From: Campylorhamphus procurvoides
Taxonomy: Eukaryota > Chordata > Aves > Passeriformes > Dendrocolaptidae
Assembly (NCBI GenBank): GCA_013396655.1
Contig: WBMV01004256.1
Coordinates: forward strand, 112,871 to 176,870
Direction: 5' to 3'
DNA: 64,000 nt
In this document: piece by piece, positions 63,928-64,000 of the stretch
How positions within the stretch are numbered: position 1 is the stretch's first letter
Layout of the letters: each line of letters begins with the position of its first letter
The notes under the pieces: generated by a model
The model's input: only the letters and a program-made list of their open reading frames with translations
Databases searched by the model: none
Told to the model about the DNA's origin: nothing
Made by a program: the position numbers and the translations under genes

Positions 63928-63939
63928 TGCGCATGCGCG
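63928..63939. promoter_or_regulatory. NRF1 binding site
   Basis: TGCGCATGCGCG is a full match to the nuclear respiratory factor 1 consensus YGCGCAYGCGCR. It lies 44 bp upstream of the start codon, where functional NRF1 sites are usually found. It suggests a gene with housekeeping, often mitochondrial, nuclear-maintenance or ciliary roles. Confidence 0.85.
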
Positions 63940-63982
63940 CGCGGCGCGGTGCGGGCGGTGCGCTGGGAGCAGCGGTACCGCC

Positions 63983-64000
63983 ATGGAGGCCGTGCCGCTC
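63983..64000 (+). CDS. 5' end of an unidentified protein-coding gene (MEAVPL...)
   Basis: The first six codons, ATG to CTC, are in the window; the rest lies beyond the right edge. The ATG has G at -3 and G at +4 (ACCGCCATGG), a strong Kozak context. It lies at the foot of a CpG island with an NRF1 site 44 bp upstream. Because CCATGG is palindromic, an ATG also exists on the minus strand at 63984, but there the -3 base is T, a weaker context. Six residues are not enough to identify the product. Confidence 0.7.

Larger units (their letters stand above)
63420..63982 (+). promoter_or_regulatory. CpG-island promoter with GC boxes and NRF1 site
   Basis: Base composition changes sharply from AT-rich to very GC- and CpG-rich. 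GC boxes of Sp1 type lie at 63609-63618 (GGGGCGGGGG) and 63675-63683 (GGGCGGGGC). No TATA box is close to the ATG. This is the usual architecture of a broadly expressed vertebrate gene and fits the start codon at 63983. Divergent transcription from the same island is possible. Confidence 0.85.

Noticed and set aside
1..64000. CRISPR array, operon, phage or plasmid features
   Set aside because: No regularly spaced direct repeats with unique spacers, no dense co-directional ORFs and no ribosome-binding sites. All signals are those of a vertebrate nuclear genome.

Overview
This window looks like nuclear DNA from a bird. The sequence is AT-rich and gene-poor. It is dotted with solo long terminal repeats (LTRs) of endogenous retroviruses whose ends and internal motifs I recognise as avian ERVL-type and related families. 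The species cannot be named from the sequence. Nothing prokaryotic is present: no operons, ribosome-binding sites or CRISPR arrays. No tRNA or rRNA gene was seen.

Layout. Positions 1-6490 are AT-rich non-coding DNA with one perfect (ATGG)n microsatellite. An ERVL-type solo LTR lies at 6491-7549 (sense strand minus). Positions 7550-15844 are non-coding, except for a cluster of exon-like reading frames on the minus strand, densest at 13.3-15.7 kb. A second LTR family lies at 15845-16309. Positions 16310-24793 are mostly quiet, with small local duplications. Another ERVL LTR occupies 24794-25798. A long quiet stretch follows to 36959. LTRs then sit at about 36960-37918, 40674-41144 (with an exact target-site duplication), 48690-49390, 50090-50851 and 51200-52107. 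Positions 52108-63022 are quiet, apart from an exon-like segment at 57.45 kb, a SINE-like hairpin at 60.1 kb and a minus-strand segment at 60.66-60.84 kb that resembles part of a gasdermin N-terminal domain.

The one confident gene signal is the right edge. A CpG island from about 63420 to 64000 carries Sp1-type GC boxes, an 18-bp minisatellite and a perfect NRF1 palindrome. It leads into an ATG in good Kozak context at 63983 on the plus strand. Only six codons (MEAVPL) are inside the window, so the gene cannot be identified.

Most open reading frames of 60-200 codons here are what AT-rich DNA, LTRs or a CpG island give by chance. The exon-like segments are offered as hypotheses with low confidence. 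They rest on reading the translation and splice signals by eye, without any database search.
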